Shown piece by piece: positions 36,993 to 49,480 of a stretch of 64,000 nucleotides of DNA (positions are counted from its first letter, which is position 1; each line of letters opens with the position of its first letter). The stretch covers positions 11,063,386 through 11,127,385 of the forward strand of contig CM038471.1 in assembly GCA_021464415.1 (NCBI GenBank). Reading direction: 5' to 3'. The DNA is from Lonicera japonica. Its lineage: Eukaryota > Streptophyta > Magnoliopsida > Dipsacales > Caprifoliaceae. The notes under the pieces are model-generated. The model was not told where the DNA came from. It was given only the letters and a program-made list of their open reading frames with translations, and ran no database searches. A program made the position numbers and the translations under genes.

Positions 36993-37469
36993 ATGCAGAG
37001 AAGCCACAGGGGGACCTATTATCGAGTCGCTGAAAATGTATTTCTTCCGGGAAGAATTATTCCAGAATGGTTCTGCAATCACACTTTTACGGGGGAATCA
37101 GTTTTGTTGAAGCTGCCTCGCACTTCTACAGGAAGAGTCATTTTTCCAGAGTTCTATAGCTTTTTTGCCATTTTGGAAGTGATAAACAAAGTCAAAGTCA
37201 AATCATGTAACTTGATTGAAATCGAAGTGGATTTAATGTTCTGGGAGTCTTGTCAAGACCGCTTAAACCCAATACGAACAAATATGAATTTCCTCAGGAA
37301 TCCAGGCAACATTACTTGCCTGGAGCATACAACTATGGGCTACGGTGATCTCCGGGGTAAATATTTAAAATGCATGAAGTGTGATATTGAGGTAAGTATA
37401 AGATCATTCTTGCCAGAAATAGTGGTGGTGAAAGAGTGGGGGGTACGCCTACTATTCAAAGATGATTAA
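36993..37469 (+). CDS. TNL exon 5: C-terminal jelly-roll/Ig-like (C-JID) domain
   Basis: Starts after TTGGTAG and runs 158 codons to TAA. The signature VFLPGRIIPEWFCNHTFTGE then SVLLKLP matches the post-LRR domain that contacts effectors in Roq1/RPP1-type receptors, and the end reads VKEWGVRLLFKDD. Intron 4 (36,876-36,992) is 117 bp. Confidence 0.88.
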   Translation: MQRSHRGTYYRVAENVFLPGRIIPEWFCNHTFTGESVLLKLPRTSTGRVIFPEFYSFFAILEVINKVKVKSCNLIEIEVDLMFWESCQDRLNPIRTNMNFLRNPGNITCLEHTTMGYGDLRGKYLKCMKCDIEVSIRSFLPEIVVVKEWGVRLLFKDD

Positions 37470-37966
37470 CTATGACGTAGAAGTAAATTATTGAAATATG
37501 TACATAGGTGGGTAAAACTGCAGTGCTACAATTGCGGCTACCTTCTCTTCTCTTCTATTTATTATATATATGAAGCAGATAACTTTTACTACGTCCTTAA
37601 TTTCTTTTCCTACTTACATTTACTGCGTCCTTCTTTCTCGTACCATTTTTTTTTGTCTCAAGCTTTTCCTCTTTTTTTCCCTTTCGATTACTCAGGTAAT
37701 GTAGAACCTCGATAATTTAATGCCCAATTAATTAATAACATCGATAAAATAATTTGCCAGTCCCACCTTAAGATAATGTTCTAAATTAATAACTCGTTAA
37801 ATTTATAAGATAATACATTATAAAAACTTCATATAGGTCTTATGTAATATGTCTTATGTGATATCTAAATTAATAATTTTCTAATACATAATGCTTTTAG
37901 CATTTCATGTATCATTGTTGATTTTTTTCACACATTTGAGACGAGAAACCATTGTTACATGTATGA
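37470..37966. other. TNL downstream sequence, AT-rich
   Basis: No gene seen. A stretch around 37,700-37,890 (AACCTCGATAATTTAATG...TTAATAACTCG) resembles a common dispersed plant repeat. No single polyadenylation signal could be preferred. Confidence 0.35.
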
Positions 37967-37983
37967 CAAGTTGACGTAGACAA

Positions 37984-38918
37984 TGCTGTTAGAAATTTTA
38001 TGCAATTTAAAACATATAAACTGATTTGATACAAGCTGATATAAGCCGACACCGAGTCCTGTGATAACTACAGTCTCTTTAAAACAGTTACGCCACCTCT
38101 CGGGTGTGCTTAGAGATTGCTAAATGACGCCTGTTTCCCAGGATAAAATGATAGTTCAGTGGTACTTTAGCACGTAAGTACACTGATCGAACTGAAAATG
38201 CGTGAACTTACCACCGGAGATTAGAACCTACTGTCTAGAGAGGAGATGAAAAACAGGTTTAGAGAGGATTTCGAGATTTGGATTATGTGTAAGTGTGTTG
38301 TGTGGAAAGAGCCAAGGTCTCCTTTTAATTCAAATTGGAGAATAATGACCATTAACAGGGTCATTAATTCAAATAAGTTTTCTCAAAAACTGACAATTTA
38401 AGTGGCAATTTAATTGAGATAAATACATGAGTTCAAAATTCAAATTGAAAAAAATTAACTATTCGGGTGCAAAACTTAGCCCAAGCAAGGCTCGCTTTTC
38501 GGTCCGGCATTCGTGTTCGCAGGTGCGGGGCACACATAAGCTGCAATGGTTTCAGGCTTATTTGGGTCTATGATTTGTACCCCCTTGCGCGCCTGTGTGC
38601 GCGAGAGAGAGCCACTTATCTTGAATCATTCAGTAAGGCATTCCCATGAGCTTAGTTATAAACCCATAGAATTTTTTTCATCTTTCCTATGTGGGACTTC
38701 CCACTTTCATTGCATTTTTTCATTTTAACTTGCTCACTTTGGGTGACAATTTCCCATTCACCCCTTAACCATTTTGAGCATATAAATACACAATTTCGAT
38801 GTACTGATGTAAGAGAATACGAATATATTAAGAACTTTCACACCCGAGTGCAAAGTCTTATTACAATTTTGTCCTCAAAATAATGAAAAATGTGTTTTCT
38901 TATACCCATTTTTTAACA
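37984..38918 (-). repeat. Copia 3' LTR
   Basis: Aligns with 46,963-47,898, including long near-identical runs (for example around TACGCCRCCTCTCGGGTG). The right edge TTTTTTAACA (minus TGTTAAAAAA) is followed by ATTCTCCACATG, a purine-rich tract on the minus strand. Confidence 0.8.
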
Positions 38919-39490
38919 ATTCTCCACATGAATGATAATTGGAGACCAACTGCTTGAAAGAGATGGTGGAAAGAATCGACAGTCGAAACCTGCATAGGAT
39001 AGGTAGGTTTTACCCTTTGAACCCTCCCTTGTGATACTATGTTTACTTTACTAACTAAACAGTGGATGCGATATCCTTGAATTGTTCTGTCATTTATGTA
39101 AATGATGACATAACTCACACATGAATCTTCCATAAACATTTCAGTTCTCGCTATTACATTATTTAATGGCCATGAACATATGCCTGGTTCTGTAAGAGTT
39201 TACAAGAATTGTGCCCTAAACAATTCTCCTGGAAGTGGCTCTTCTTCCCTCTTACATATGTGATCTCTTAATTAAGGGCAACCCGCCTTACCCCGCTCGA
39301 TTTGTCGATGCATAAGAATCATTAAAAGCTTAGCTTAACCTTTATCCATACGGGCATCACTGTTAATCATAGGAATGGGTTTGGGAGAAATCCCTACAGT
39401 GATCCGACATCGTCTTTATAATTTAATTGTCCCTTTTGAACCTAAATCTTAGGATCTCCAGTCACGTAGGTTGGGCATCCACTATAAAGA
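38919..39490 (-). other. Copia 3' untranslated region
   Basis: Sequence between the end of RNase H and the 3' LTR. No coding motif was found. Confidence 0.5.
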
Positions 39491-39494
39491 CTTA

Positions 39495-41020
39495 TTAATT
39501 CATGGGCTTTAACCCCATTCCCTTCGATGATTTCTCAACTAGCTCTCGATTTAACCCTTTGGATAACGGATCCGCAATATTATCTTTAGACTTTATATAG
39601 TCTATGGAGATGACGCCAGTTGAAAGTAATTGTCTAATGGTATTATGTCGTCGACGAATATGTGTTGACTTACCATTATACATATTGCTCTAGGCTCTAC
39701 CAATTGCAGATTGACTATCTGAATGAATGCAAATTGGAGGCACAGGATTTGTCCAGATTGGAATATCTTCTAGGAAGTTACGTAGCCATTCAGCCTCTTC
39801 CCCACATTTGTCGAGTGTGATTAACTTAGATTCCATAGTGGATATGGCTATCACCGTTTGTTTTAAGGATTTACATGAAACGGCTCCTCCTCCTAACTTA
39901 AATACATATCCACTAGTGGATTTGGAGTCTTTCTCACTAGATATCCATTTTGCAACATTGTATCGTTCAACCACAGTAGGATATATGGGGTAGTGCAGTC
40001 CATAATTACGAGTACATGGAAAGTATTTTAAAACTTTCACAACTACTCGTATATCTTCTTAGTTTTCTTACTGTATAATTTATATCTGGTCTTGTACAAC
40101 TCATTAAGTACATTAGACTGCCTATCACCCTAGAGTATTCTTCTTGCTCCTTTATTCTTAGATAAATGCAGAGATAAATCTATTGGTATTCTTGCAACTC
40201 CAGAATTATCTTTATCAAATTTTCCAAGAATATTATCTATATAATGAGTCTGACTCAAAATAAGCTCATCTGGAGTTCTTGTAATTTTAATCCCTATGAT
40301 CACATTAGCTAAACCCATGTCTTTCATTTCAAATCTCGAATTCAACATGGTTTTCGTAGATTGAATTATCTTATCATTGCTCCCAATAATAAGTATATCA
40401 TCTACGTACAAGCACACCATAACATACTCACTTTCAGTATCTTTGACATAAATGCACTTGTCACACTCATTTATTTTAAAACCGCTCGCAATCATAGTGT
40501 GATCAAACTTCTCGTGCCATTGTTTTGGTGCTTGCTTCAACCCATATAGAGATTTTACCAATTTACACATTTTCTTTCCTTGCCCAGGGGCAGAAAACCC
40601 TTTGGGTTGATCCATGTGAATTTCTTCTTCTAAATCTCCATTTAGGAAAGCAGTTTTTATATCCATTTGATGTACTTGGAGATTAAGTAAGGCAGCAATT
40701 GCAAATACTAGTATAATGGAGTTTATTCTCGTCACAGGAAAATAATTATCAAAATAGTCAAGGCCTTCCTTTTGCCTATAACCTTTGATTACAAGTCTCG
40801 CCTTGTATTTATCTATTGATCCATCTGCGTTTCTTTTCCTCTTAAAAATCCACTTAGATCTTAGTAGTTTACAACCTGGTGGAAGATCCACTAGTTCCCA
40901 AGTATGATTTTGTAGAATGGGATTGATCTCACTATCGATGGCATCTTTCCAAAAAGGGCCTTCTGTCGAGCTCACAGCTTCTTTATAAGTTTGAGGTTCA
41001 CCTTCCAACATAAAGGTCAA
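39495..41020 (-). pseudogene. Copia reverse transcriptase and RNase H
   Basis: The RT is a single open stretch of 296 codons (41,020-40,130): WKDAIDSEINPILQNHTWEL, KWIFKRKRNADGSIDKYKAR, QMDIKTAFLNGDLEEEI, SLYGLKQAPKQWHEKFD and the catalytic YVDDILIIGSND. RNase H follows after a gap (40,040-39,495) with [26 protein letters not shown] and [10 protein letters not shown], interrupted by a stop before NGKSTHIRRRHN. Stops and a lost stretch near 40,045-40,130 mean no full protein is made. Confidence 0.9.
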
Positions 41021-42427
41021 AAAATCTGGACCAAACGTTTTTTCCGTCCTAGCTCTTTTGCTACGTTTAGGTTCTTCTTCAATTTTCTCATTTTCTTGTT
41101 CAAGAGAACCCTTATTAATGATCTCGCGGCGTCACTTTGAAAAGCTTGCATTTTTTTTGGCTTACATGGGAGTACATGTTTGAAGAATGATGCATTTCTT
41201 GATTCCATAATCATGTTCTTGTGTATATCATGTACATTAGATTCATGCACAAGAAACCTATAAGCACTGCTATTTTCTGCGTATCGAATAAAGATGCAAT
41301 CATCAGTTTTTGGTCATATTTTGACCTTTTTAGGTGGAGGCACTGCCACTTTAGCCAAACATCCCCACACTTGCAAGTAATTATATGATGGTTTCCTTCC
41401 TTTCCATAATTCATACGGGGTTTTCTCTTCTTTCTTTTTAGGTACCTTATTTAAAAGGTAGTTAGCCGAAAGAATGGCTTCTCCCCACATGTTTGATGGT
41501 AAACCTGAACTTATTAACATAGCATTCATCATTTCTTTTAAAGTTCGATTTTTCCGTTCGGCAATGCCATTAGATGAGGTGAATAAGGTGTCGTCATTTC
41601 ATGTATAATCTCATTTTTTGAATAAAATTCAATAAATGATGACTCATATTCACCTCCACGATCACTCCTTATTACTTTGATTCTCTTATTAAGTTGATTT
41701 TCAACTTTATTTTTATAGAGAATAAATTTCTCTATTGCCTCATTTTTACTTTTCAGTAAATGCACATAACAATATTTTGTGCTATCATCAACAAAAGTAA
41801 TAAAATACTTATTCCCACTTCTGGTTTATGTCATTTTGAAATCACATATATCACTATGAATTAAATCAAGAGGTTGAGTTTCTCTTTCAACACTTTGGAA
41901 ATATGATCTTGTCAGTTTTGCCTCCATACAAGTTTTACAGTTATGTTTAGAGTCGATTTTGAATGTTGGTATATGATTCACGTTAATTAATTTGCGCAAA
42001 GTATCGTAATTAACATGTCCTAGTCTACCATGCCACAAATTGAAAGACTCAAGCATATAAGTAGAAGTGCTAGCTTTATTTTTATTCCTTTCAATCATGG
42101 TCATTACATTCAATTTGAACATTCCATCACTCATATACCCCTTACCAACAAACATTCCACTCTTAGACAAAATAAATTTATCACTCTAAAAAACAAGACG
42201 AAAACCGTGCTTGCTAAACAACGAACCAAACACCAAGTTCTAGTGAATTTTGGGCACATAAATCATGTTGTTGAGAGTTAATTCTTTGCCCGACGTCATC
42301 TTTAAAATCACCTTCCTTTTCCCTTTGACTTCCGAGGTAGCAGAATTTCTCATGTACATTTTCTCTCCATTTTCCACCAGCTCAACTGAAGAGAATATCT
42401 TTTTATCAAAGCTCACATGACGGGTTG
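41017..42427 (-). pseudogene. Copia protease end, GAG-pre-integrase and integrase
   Basis: On the minus strand after the solo-LTR junction come TRHVSFDKKIFSS (protease continuation), WHGRLGHVNYDTLRKLI with CKTCMEAKL (HHCC zinc finger), LDLIHSDICDFK, then the integrase core with RSDRGGEYES and, in a shifted frame, YSPHLMALPNGKIE (where PQQNGVAER-type sequence is usual), AILSANYLLNKVPKKK and KTPYELWKGRKPSYNYLQVWGC. At least three frame changes and several stops are present. Confidence 0.85.
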
Positions 42428-45400
42428 TGCGATGCCCCGAATCCCATTTTGATATTTTCACCTCTGGGACCCGGTTAATCACTGATGCTGTGCGCGATGA
42501 CAGATTTAAACATAAAAATCACAAATTTTAAAATTTTTACTCAAATAAAACATGATCCCGTTTAAAAGCTCATTTAACAAAATCACGGAATGTGGAGTTT
42601 GCTCGGGAAATAAATAAACCTGTAACATTTAAAATCATCTAATATGAATTTCTACATCCAATCATAATTTCAAATCCACTCCACATATATAAAATCACTT
42701 ATACAACTTTACAATACAAATTGTTTATCAATTCAAAGTCCGTTTACAATCAAAAGGAAATCAAAACGACTATGCAATATAGTCCTTTCCCGAAGAAGGA
42801 CTAAACGCAGACTGTGGACATCAGAGGCCTATATACACGTACATCATACCCCATCCGAAATGCTATGCCTGCAAAACTGTTAGAAAACGGGATGAGCCAA
42901 ATCCAGGCTCAATGGGAACTATATAGGTTTTATATAGAAAATACTTTACTTTGACGTAATAGTTTGAAAACGTGCAATGCAATGCAATGCAAACCCGAGT
43001 GTATGCAACCCTACTAGGATTCCGATTCTAGCTACCCGGAAGCCATTTACCCAACAACCCGATCTCTCCTCTAACCATCCATAAGATAAACTCCAAAATC
43101 ACCTCGTATCAAACCCTAGCTTCCTAAGGTTCGATATACTACGGGCTATGCATTCTCAAGTGTAACTCCACACTCTTTTATGCTATCCAGTCCTTACTCC
43201 ATAAGTCGTACCTATAGGCCGAGTGTTCATTGTTATCACTTTAATTATAATCCATTATGAATCTTATAATTGGCCATCTAATAGGCTTCGTCCCATGATC
43301 TTTAGCCTAAACCGTTATATTACACTGTACTCTCATTAGGCTATCTCATTAGCTACGATTTCCCTTCAATTATGAGTATATTATATACATTATGATCTGG
43401 CTTGCTATTCAGTAATTTGTACACGTTCGTATACCCTTACATCATTTCTAAGTTCAATAATTATTATCTCTTTCCACTTTATATATATTAATACATTATG
43501 AAAGGCTCAATAGTTTTCTACGTATATCCTATTCTGTTTAGATATATCAGCATAAGTCTTTCCATCATTTACATAATAGCCAATGCAACATATACAAATC
43601 AATATGAGACGTTATACGATACAACAATAATAACAGCAATATCACAATCTCACAACAACTTTCGTATCACGTCTCTAGTATAATGCCTTGGTTTCACCCC
43701 GCGGTCAGTTCAGGCCCAGAACAACGGATCTCGAAATGTCCAAGGTTCTTATTTCATGTCTCCTCCGAGTGGGGAGTGGCTCAGGGACTTGTTTTCTAAG
43801 TAATTCATTCGGAGATAACCGTGCATGATATTTTCCCAGGAATAAACTCCGAATAGTTAACGAAGAGAACACCTCATACAAGCCATCTCGACACTCTGGA
43901 AGGAACTACACCAGGCGATACCCTAGCAAGGTAATGACCAATAGTAGCCCAACTACTTCTCGGGAAACTCACCATTTGGACAGTAGTGGCACACGAAACC
44001 TACTCCGTTGCCAGGGAAACTCGTCTAATCGAGACCACATAGTCCTGTCAGAAGGCAAGATACCTAGAGCGGGCTCTCCTTTGTAGACACACACAACCAC
44101 CGGTGGAGTCACTGACTTTATTTTCCCCGCCCACGGATTAGGGAATTTCACCTAGGGGCGGCAATAGGCGGCCCGTCTTCAAGTCACGGGGAGCTACCCG
44201 GTGCTCGGTAAATAATCATATCTAGCCCATACGTGTGATCGCATCAACAGGATTATATCGATTCTGCATTGAACAACATATAATCATCCAATCATTCATC
44301 ACACGTATGGCTAATAACATATATATACAATCACATAATCATCATCATTATAATCATCGTTCATTCCTCGTTCGTCTCATCATCATTATTACTGATTCAA
44401 TTGTCCGGGACTTTATCATATAACTAATAATTCTCATAATTCGGCCGATTGATTTGTTATCAATATATATATATTACATCTCATCATGTGTTAAAGGCAT
44501 TTTATGTTAATTCTCAAACCACGTTGTCGAGCTAAGCTTTAACTAGTATGGTTCTCGCTTAATTGGAAGTTTCATGACAACTTAACCTTGCCTTACATAG
44601 AACTACGATGATCCATAAGCCACCAAACCAAGGTAATAATATTTTTAAAGTGTATCGGGTTTCTATACCCTCGCTTGTACTAACCATAGCCTCTACAAAG
44701 CACAAGACACAATGTTTGTTACTCTTCATTATGCCCTAATGGGTTGTCGGTTCAACACACCTGGATAGAGTTCAACACTCTCAACTACATATGTATACAT
44801 GCATATCTATTCCATATAATCCATAATCAACCATGATTCAAGCATAAATCTCGAAATTCTCTCTAGCCTAATTTATTCCCTTAGTTACAATGAGAATACG
44901 ATGTGTAGGTAAGAGAACAAGGCTCACAACATGGTAATAAATGATGATACATGATATCTAAAAGATAATCTATCCATATGCATCATTAATCTAAGATTCA
45001 CCTCGCCCAAACCCCATTAGATACAAATAACATGTCGTTGTGATGAAAATCCCCAATTTGAGTTCAAAACTCTAATTCAACAAGTAATAATTTGAAATCA
45101 AGAGTTTAGTACTAGTGTTCCCACCTTAGACAAGCCAAATTTGCAAGTTGATGAAGCGTAGAAGCCATACGCAAAAGCCCTAGCTCCAACGCGAGCTCGA
45201 ATGGAGGAAAAATGTGAAAAAGATGATGAATAACGAAGGAGTAAGCGATTTGGGGCTCAAATCTTGTAGGAGGATGAACAAGCTCCAAGAATCTCACTCT
45301 CTATCTCTAGAACTCTCTAGGGAGTGGTTGATTTGTGTGGTGAGTGATAAATAGGTCAAAAACGGGTTAAAAACGCTCAAAATCGACATTCATGTAAACC

Positions 45401-45904
45401 ATGATTGATCATGGGTCCCCCATGATAGATTATGAACCTTTCTGGAACACCTTTGAAGGACCATGATCGATCATGGCCTTCCATGATCGATCATGGAAGT
45501 CACTGCATCAGCAAATGACTTTCTGAACCCAAAACGGACCTCGAAATAACTGAATTTTGACTCGGCCCAAACACAAAAGTTGTAGAGGGTAAAGAAATAA
45601 AGATGTGGCCAAAAACAAAGAGTCATTTGGACATTGGATGAAGAAGTTATGGCCTCTCAAAGTTGGCTAGAAATTGACGAATCGCGAAAAGCCGGAACAC
45701 GTGATTATCGGCTCGGTTTCAACCCGAACCACTTAGATAATGAAACGATTACTCCCTCAAACTAAATATACCTAACATGAAATACTAGAACTATCAGGTC
45801 GAGTACAAAGGGTTCGAAACTCAATGCTCGCTCTTTAACAAAGATTAAGCCATACCGGGCGTAAGAGAAGGTCAACGTGGAAAAAAGAACATAGGGGTAT
45901 TACA
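42428..45904 (-). mobile_element. Inner nested element: 3.48-kb solo LTR (gypsy type)
   Basis: Bounded by TG...CA and flanked by identical GGTTG duplications (42,423-42,427 and 45,905-45,909). The plus-strand start TGCGATGCCCCGAATCCC and the end GGGGTATTACA resemble the ends of the LTRs at 3,495-12,955, so it belongs to a related, longer LTR family. There is no internal domain, primer site or second LTR, hence a solo LTR. It holds four copies of a CCATGATCGATCATGG-type palindrome at 45,399-45,496. Confidence 0.88.
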
Positions 45905-45909
45905 GGTTG

Positions 45910-46912
45910 CACCCGTATCGATCCATCATTCCTTAGGATTCAAACTTACCAGGTTCACTTTAGAAATGACTGCTGACAAATTAATGCCGGCCACATCACG
46001 AGCTATGTTCCACCACATTAGCTTGATGATTCTTCTTTGGGAACCTGCAATCCAAAGACTTATGACCTGTTTTACCATAATTAAAAATTTGCCTTGAAAT
46101 TTAGGCATATAAATTCCTCCCTGAGGACCTATATGGATCCATTTTCCCTTTTCCTTTTTCTTTGAGCTTTGGCCATGTTCAACCACATTAGCCTTAGCCC
46201 CCAAACCATTACCAGTATTACCATTGCTGTTGCCATTTCCTCTACCATTTCCAGCCTTATTCTATTTTAATTTATTTTCTTCTTCAATATGGAGTTTAAG
46301 AATTATATTTTCAACTGACATTTCTTTTCGTTTATGTTTTAAATAATATTTGAATTCAGTCCATGATGGTGGCAATTTTTCAATGATACAAGCTATTTGA
46401 AAACTTTCACTTAGATTCATTCCTTCATAATGTATCTTATGCAAAATCAGTTGTAGCTCTTCAACTTGGCTTACAACAGTTTTGGAATCGACCATCTTAA
46501 AGTCAAGAAACCGGCCAACAATGAACTTCTTGGCGCCAGCATCCTCAATTTTATACTTGTGGTCCAATGCTTCCCACAGTTCTTTAGTTGTTTTCTTATC
46601 ACGATACACATCATACAATGAATCGGACAAGCTGTTCATGATCATGTTTTTGGCAATGTAATTAGAATGGTTCCAAGCATTAGCCGCGCTGACTGCTTGA
46701 ATATCTTGGGAACCTTCCTCAACAACAGGTTTTTCCTCAGTCAAGAACTAAGCCAGATTCAGCATGGTCAGGTAGAACATCATCTTTTGCTACCATCGCT
46801 TGAAGTTCTACCTACCAAAATTTTCAGGTATCTCCCATTTGACAAGAGAAATCATTGATGCGGCAACCACAGTACGTACGACAACATTAGCACTATTAGT
46901 TGAGTCAGTCAT
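45910..46912 (-). pseudogene. Copia gag and start of protease
   Basis: The gag ATG is at about 46,912 (MTDSTNSANVVVRTVVAAS). The longest open part, 46,744-46,262, has AWNHSNYIAKNMIMNSLSDS, LWEALDHKYKIEDAGAKKF and EELQLILHKIHYEGMNLSES, the UBN2-type copia gag core. The CCHC knuckle (about 46,040-46,100) has lost its first Cys through a deletion and has Tyr for the second, with GKTGHKSLDC remaining. The frame ends in the protease motif DTGAT, cut by the solo LTR. Early stops (near 46,800 and 46,750) also break the start. Confidence 0.85.
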
Positions 46913-46962
46913 ATTGTCTACAAAGAATAGGTTTACAATCAGTTTCAACAAGAATCATAAAC

Positions 46963-47898
46963 TGGAAAATAATTTAGCTTTAACTGCTTTAAACCTACAG
47001 ACTAATTTGATACAAGCTGATATAAGTCGATACCGAGTCCTGTGATAACCACAATCTCCTTAAAACAGTTACGCCGCCTCTCGGGTGTCCTTAGAGATTG
47101 CTAAACGACGCCTGTTTCCCAAGATAAAACGATGGTTCAGGGGTACTTTAGCACGTAAGTACACTGATTGAACTGAAAATGCGTGAACTTACCACCAAAG
47201 ATTAGAACCTACTGTCTAGAGAGGAGATGAAAAATAGGTTTAGAAAGGATTTCGAGATTTGGATTATGTGTAAGTGTGTTGTGTGGAAAAAGCCAAGGTC
47301 TCCTTTTAATTCAAATTGGAGAATAATGACCATTAACAGGGTCATTAATTCAAATTAGTTTCTCAAAAACTGACAAATTAAGTGGCAATTTAATTAAGAT
47401 AAACGCATGAGTTCAAAATTCAAATTGGAAAAAATTAACTTTTTGGGTGCAAAACTTAGCTCGCGCAAGGCTCGCTTTCCGGTCCAGCATTCCTGTCCGC
47501 AGGTGCGGGCACACATAAGTCGCAATGGTTTTAGGATTATTTTGGTCTGTGATTTGCACCCCCTGTGCACGCCTGTGTGTGCTAGAGATTGCCTCTTATC
47601 CTAAATCATTGAATAAGGCATTTCCATGTGCTTAGTTATAAACCCATAGAATTTTTTTCATCTTTCCTATGTGGGACTTTCCACTTTCATTGCATTTTTT
47701 CATTTTAACTTGCTCATTTTGGGTGACAATTTCTCATTCACCCCTTAACCATTTTTAGCATACAAATACCCGATTTCGATGTACTCACGTAGGAAAACAT
47801 AAATATATTAAGAACTTTCACACTCGAGTGCAAAGTCTTATTACAATTTTTCCCTCAAAGTGGTGGAAAATGTGTTTTCTTATACCCGTTTTTTAACA
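46963..47898 (-). repeat. Copia 5' LTR
   Basis: Partner of 37,984-38,918. Its outer edge TTTTTTAACA meets AATTCTACATGGGCTC, which continues the outer element's LTR. Confidence 0.8.
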
Positions 47899-48387
47899 AA
47901 TTCTACATGGGCTCAAATCAACTCGTGTAGGCCCATTGGAATAAATTGGAAGCTTTATTTTAAGTTTTAATTATAAGAATTTTTTTTTATTATTTTCTTG
48001 TTCAATTAGGATTTAGATTAGTAGTTTCTTTACTGTGTTTAGTTTCCTTATTCAATTAGGATTTAGATTAGTAGTTTCTACACCATATTTAAAGGGGGTT
48101 CATTGTTTTATTTTAATAAATGAGACATTATTAATTAATAATATTGAGAGATATTGATCTTCCTTGGTTCTTCACGAACTATTTGAACTTATCGATTTGT
48201 CCGTAGCGTTCATTCGACTTATCAATTGGTATTCTACACCCGGTTGTGACGTCTTCGTTTTCCACCATAATCTGATTGTAAAAACGGTCCAAGTTCTTAA
48301 TTTGCTACGGTTTTCGTACGTATCTGTGTCGAGGTTCGCATAATCAATTCGTTGTATTTGTGGGTTTCGTGCGATATCACCGTGGAT
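47899..48387 (+). repeat. 5' LTR of the outer element (main part)
   Basis: Matches 50,830-51,318 and 51,320-51,774 over its length (CAAATCAACTCGTGTAGG near the start, ATATCACCGTGG then TATCA at the end). A 33-36 bp duplication (TTCAATTAGGATTTAGATTA) occurs inside at about 48,002 and 48,053. Confidence 0.85.
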
Positions 48388-48708
48388 CGTATCAGTTGGT
48401 ACTAGAGGAGAGGTTCTACTTTCAGGTTTATCTATCTTTTTTATTTCTTGTTCTTGTTAGAGATTCAATTTTTTTTAAAAAAAGTTCCATTTTATTTTTA
48501 TTTTAAAAATCCTGTTGGCTAACTAAATTTGTGGTTTTTGCTATGAAAACGACCTCAGATCGTCCTAGTTTTTCATGGGATTATAGTAATATTACGTTCC
48601 AAACAGCATAGCTGAAAATCAGCCCGATCCAACGGTTGGATCAAAAGTTATTGCTGTTTTACAATAGCACCAGCAAAAAAAAAGTGTGATTTTTTACAAT
48701 TTAAGGTT

Positions 48709-49480
48709 ATGGATGATTCAAAATTGTTTACCGAGGCTTTCGTAATTGAGGCGAGAAAAGTGTTTAGATAGGAGTTTGATCCACTTCATGAGCGGTTGGA
48801 AAAAGTTTGTAAAACTCTAGATCGAGTAGAGAAGACGCAAGTAAAGCTATCACATAATGATCCTAATGGGAGAAGGAGAATTCAACTTAAAAAGTATATG
48901 GTTGAAGATGATTGGGATCTGGGAATTGCTAATAAGAAACATGGTGGTAAGTTTAAAGAAGTTAGAGTTCGGGAAGATAATAATATGGGTCGTATCAAGA
49001 AGAAAATACTTTCAAATGATCTGAAAATTGTCATAAATTGGAGAAGATGATGGAGGCTTTTCTTGAATTCAACATGATGACTAGCATAGAGTCAAGTCCG
49101 AATACAATCTTTTGCGAATCAAATCAATGTAAAGAGGAGGAGAATGAAGCCATATCTAAGCCACTATCAAAGAATGAACCAGAATCTAATTCTAAGCTAC
49201 CATTGGAGCTAGGATGAAGAAAGTGATCTACAATTCGAATCATTGGATGCAATTATAGTTCCAAGTGTGCAACTAAAAGAAGATGAGGAAGTACAGCAAG
49301 AAGATATCGTTCAAGTACAAAACATCATGCATAAAACTACAAAGATAGCTATTGACACGAACGTCATCATCACTAAAAAAGAAGAAGATATTCAAGTTGA
49401 AGGATTAGATTTAAAGATTGTTGAAATTGAATACATCGATTTTATTGGAGTTGATAAGTTTGATATTCATCCGAATTACT
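48709..49480 (+). pseudogene. Gag-like head of the outer element
   Basis: Starts MDDSKLFTEAF at 48,709, has a stop at about 48,770, then 48,796-49,050 with HERLEKVCKTLDRVEK-like and RREDNNMGRIKKK-like stretches that resemble the region before the conserved gypsy gag core. The core itself is missing. An acidic frame (49,243-49,480; EDEEVQQEDIVQVQ, KKEEDIQVEGLDLKIVEIEY) follows and runs into the tandem array. RT, protease and integrase are absent. Confidence 0.5.

Larger units (their letters stand above)
25135..37469 (+). pseudogene. TIR-NB-LRR (TNL) immune receptor gene, five exons, probably inactivated
   Basis: The domain order is that of N/Roq1-type intracellular receptors: TIR (25,135-25,677), NB-ARC (27,012-28,107), linker/LRR start (28,278-28,577), LRR block (35,787-36,875) and post-LRR jelly-roll/C-JID (36,993-37,469). 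Exon phases join consistently and would give about 1,168 residues, normal for the family. In working relatives the TIR domain acts as an NADase and the LRR/C-JID binds pathogen effectors. Lesions: GAGG at 25,345-25,348 has lost 2 bp and shifts the TIR frame; the expected AG acceptor of exon 2 at 27,010-27,011 reads AT; MHD reads MHQ; intron 3 is 7.2 kb and full of transposons. Exons 2-5 are open, so inactivation looks recent, or the TIR shift could be an assembly error. Confidence 0.85.
37984..47898 (-). mobile_element. Middle nested element: Ty1/copia retrotransposon (Tork/Tnt1-like)
   Basis: A minus-strand element with LTRs at about 37,984-38,918 and 46,963-47,898 (about 935 bp each). Well-matched parts run from 38,020 and 47,001; the inner few dozen bases are poorly conserved. 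It carries gag, protease, integrase, RT and RNase H in copia order (integrase before RT). Removing the 3.48-kb solo LTR leaves about 6.4 kb. Every domain has stops or frameshifts, so it cannot move by itself. The left and right flanks are adjacent pieces of the outer element's LTR; an exact target duplication was not clear. Confidence 0.88.

Noticed and set aside
40361..40549. Plus-strand frames across the copia element
   Set aside because: They are shadows of the minus-strand RT sequence, which has strong family motifs.
42970..42995. ATGCA pentamer repeat as a possible CRISPR-like or telomeric array
   Set aside because: Only about four units without spacers, inside the solo LTR; a plain microsatellite.
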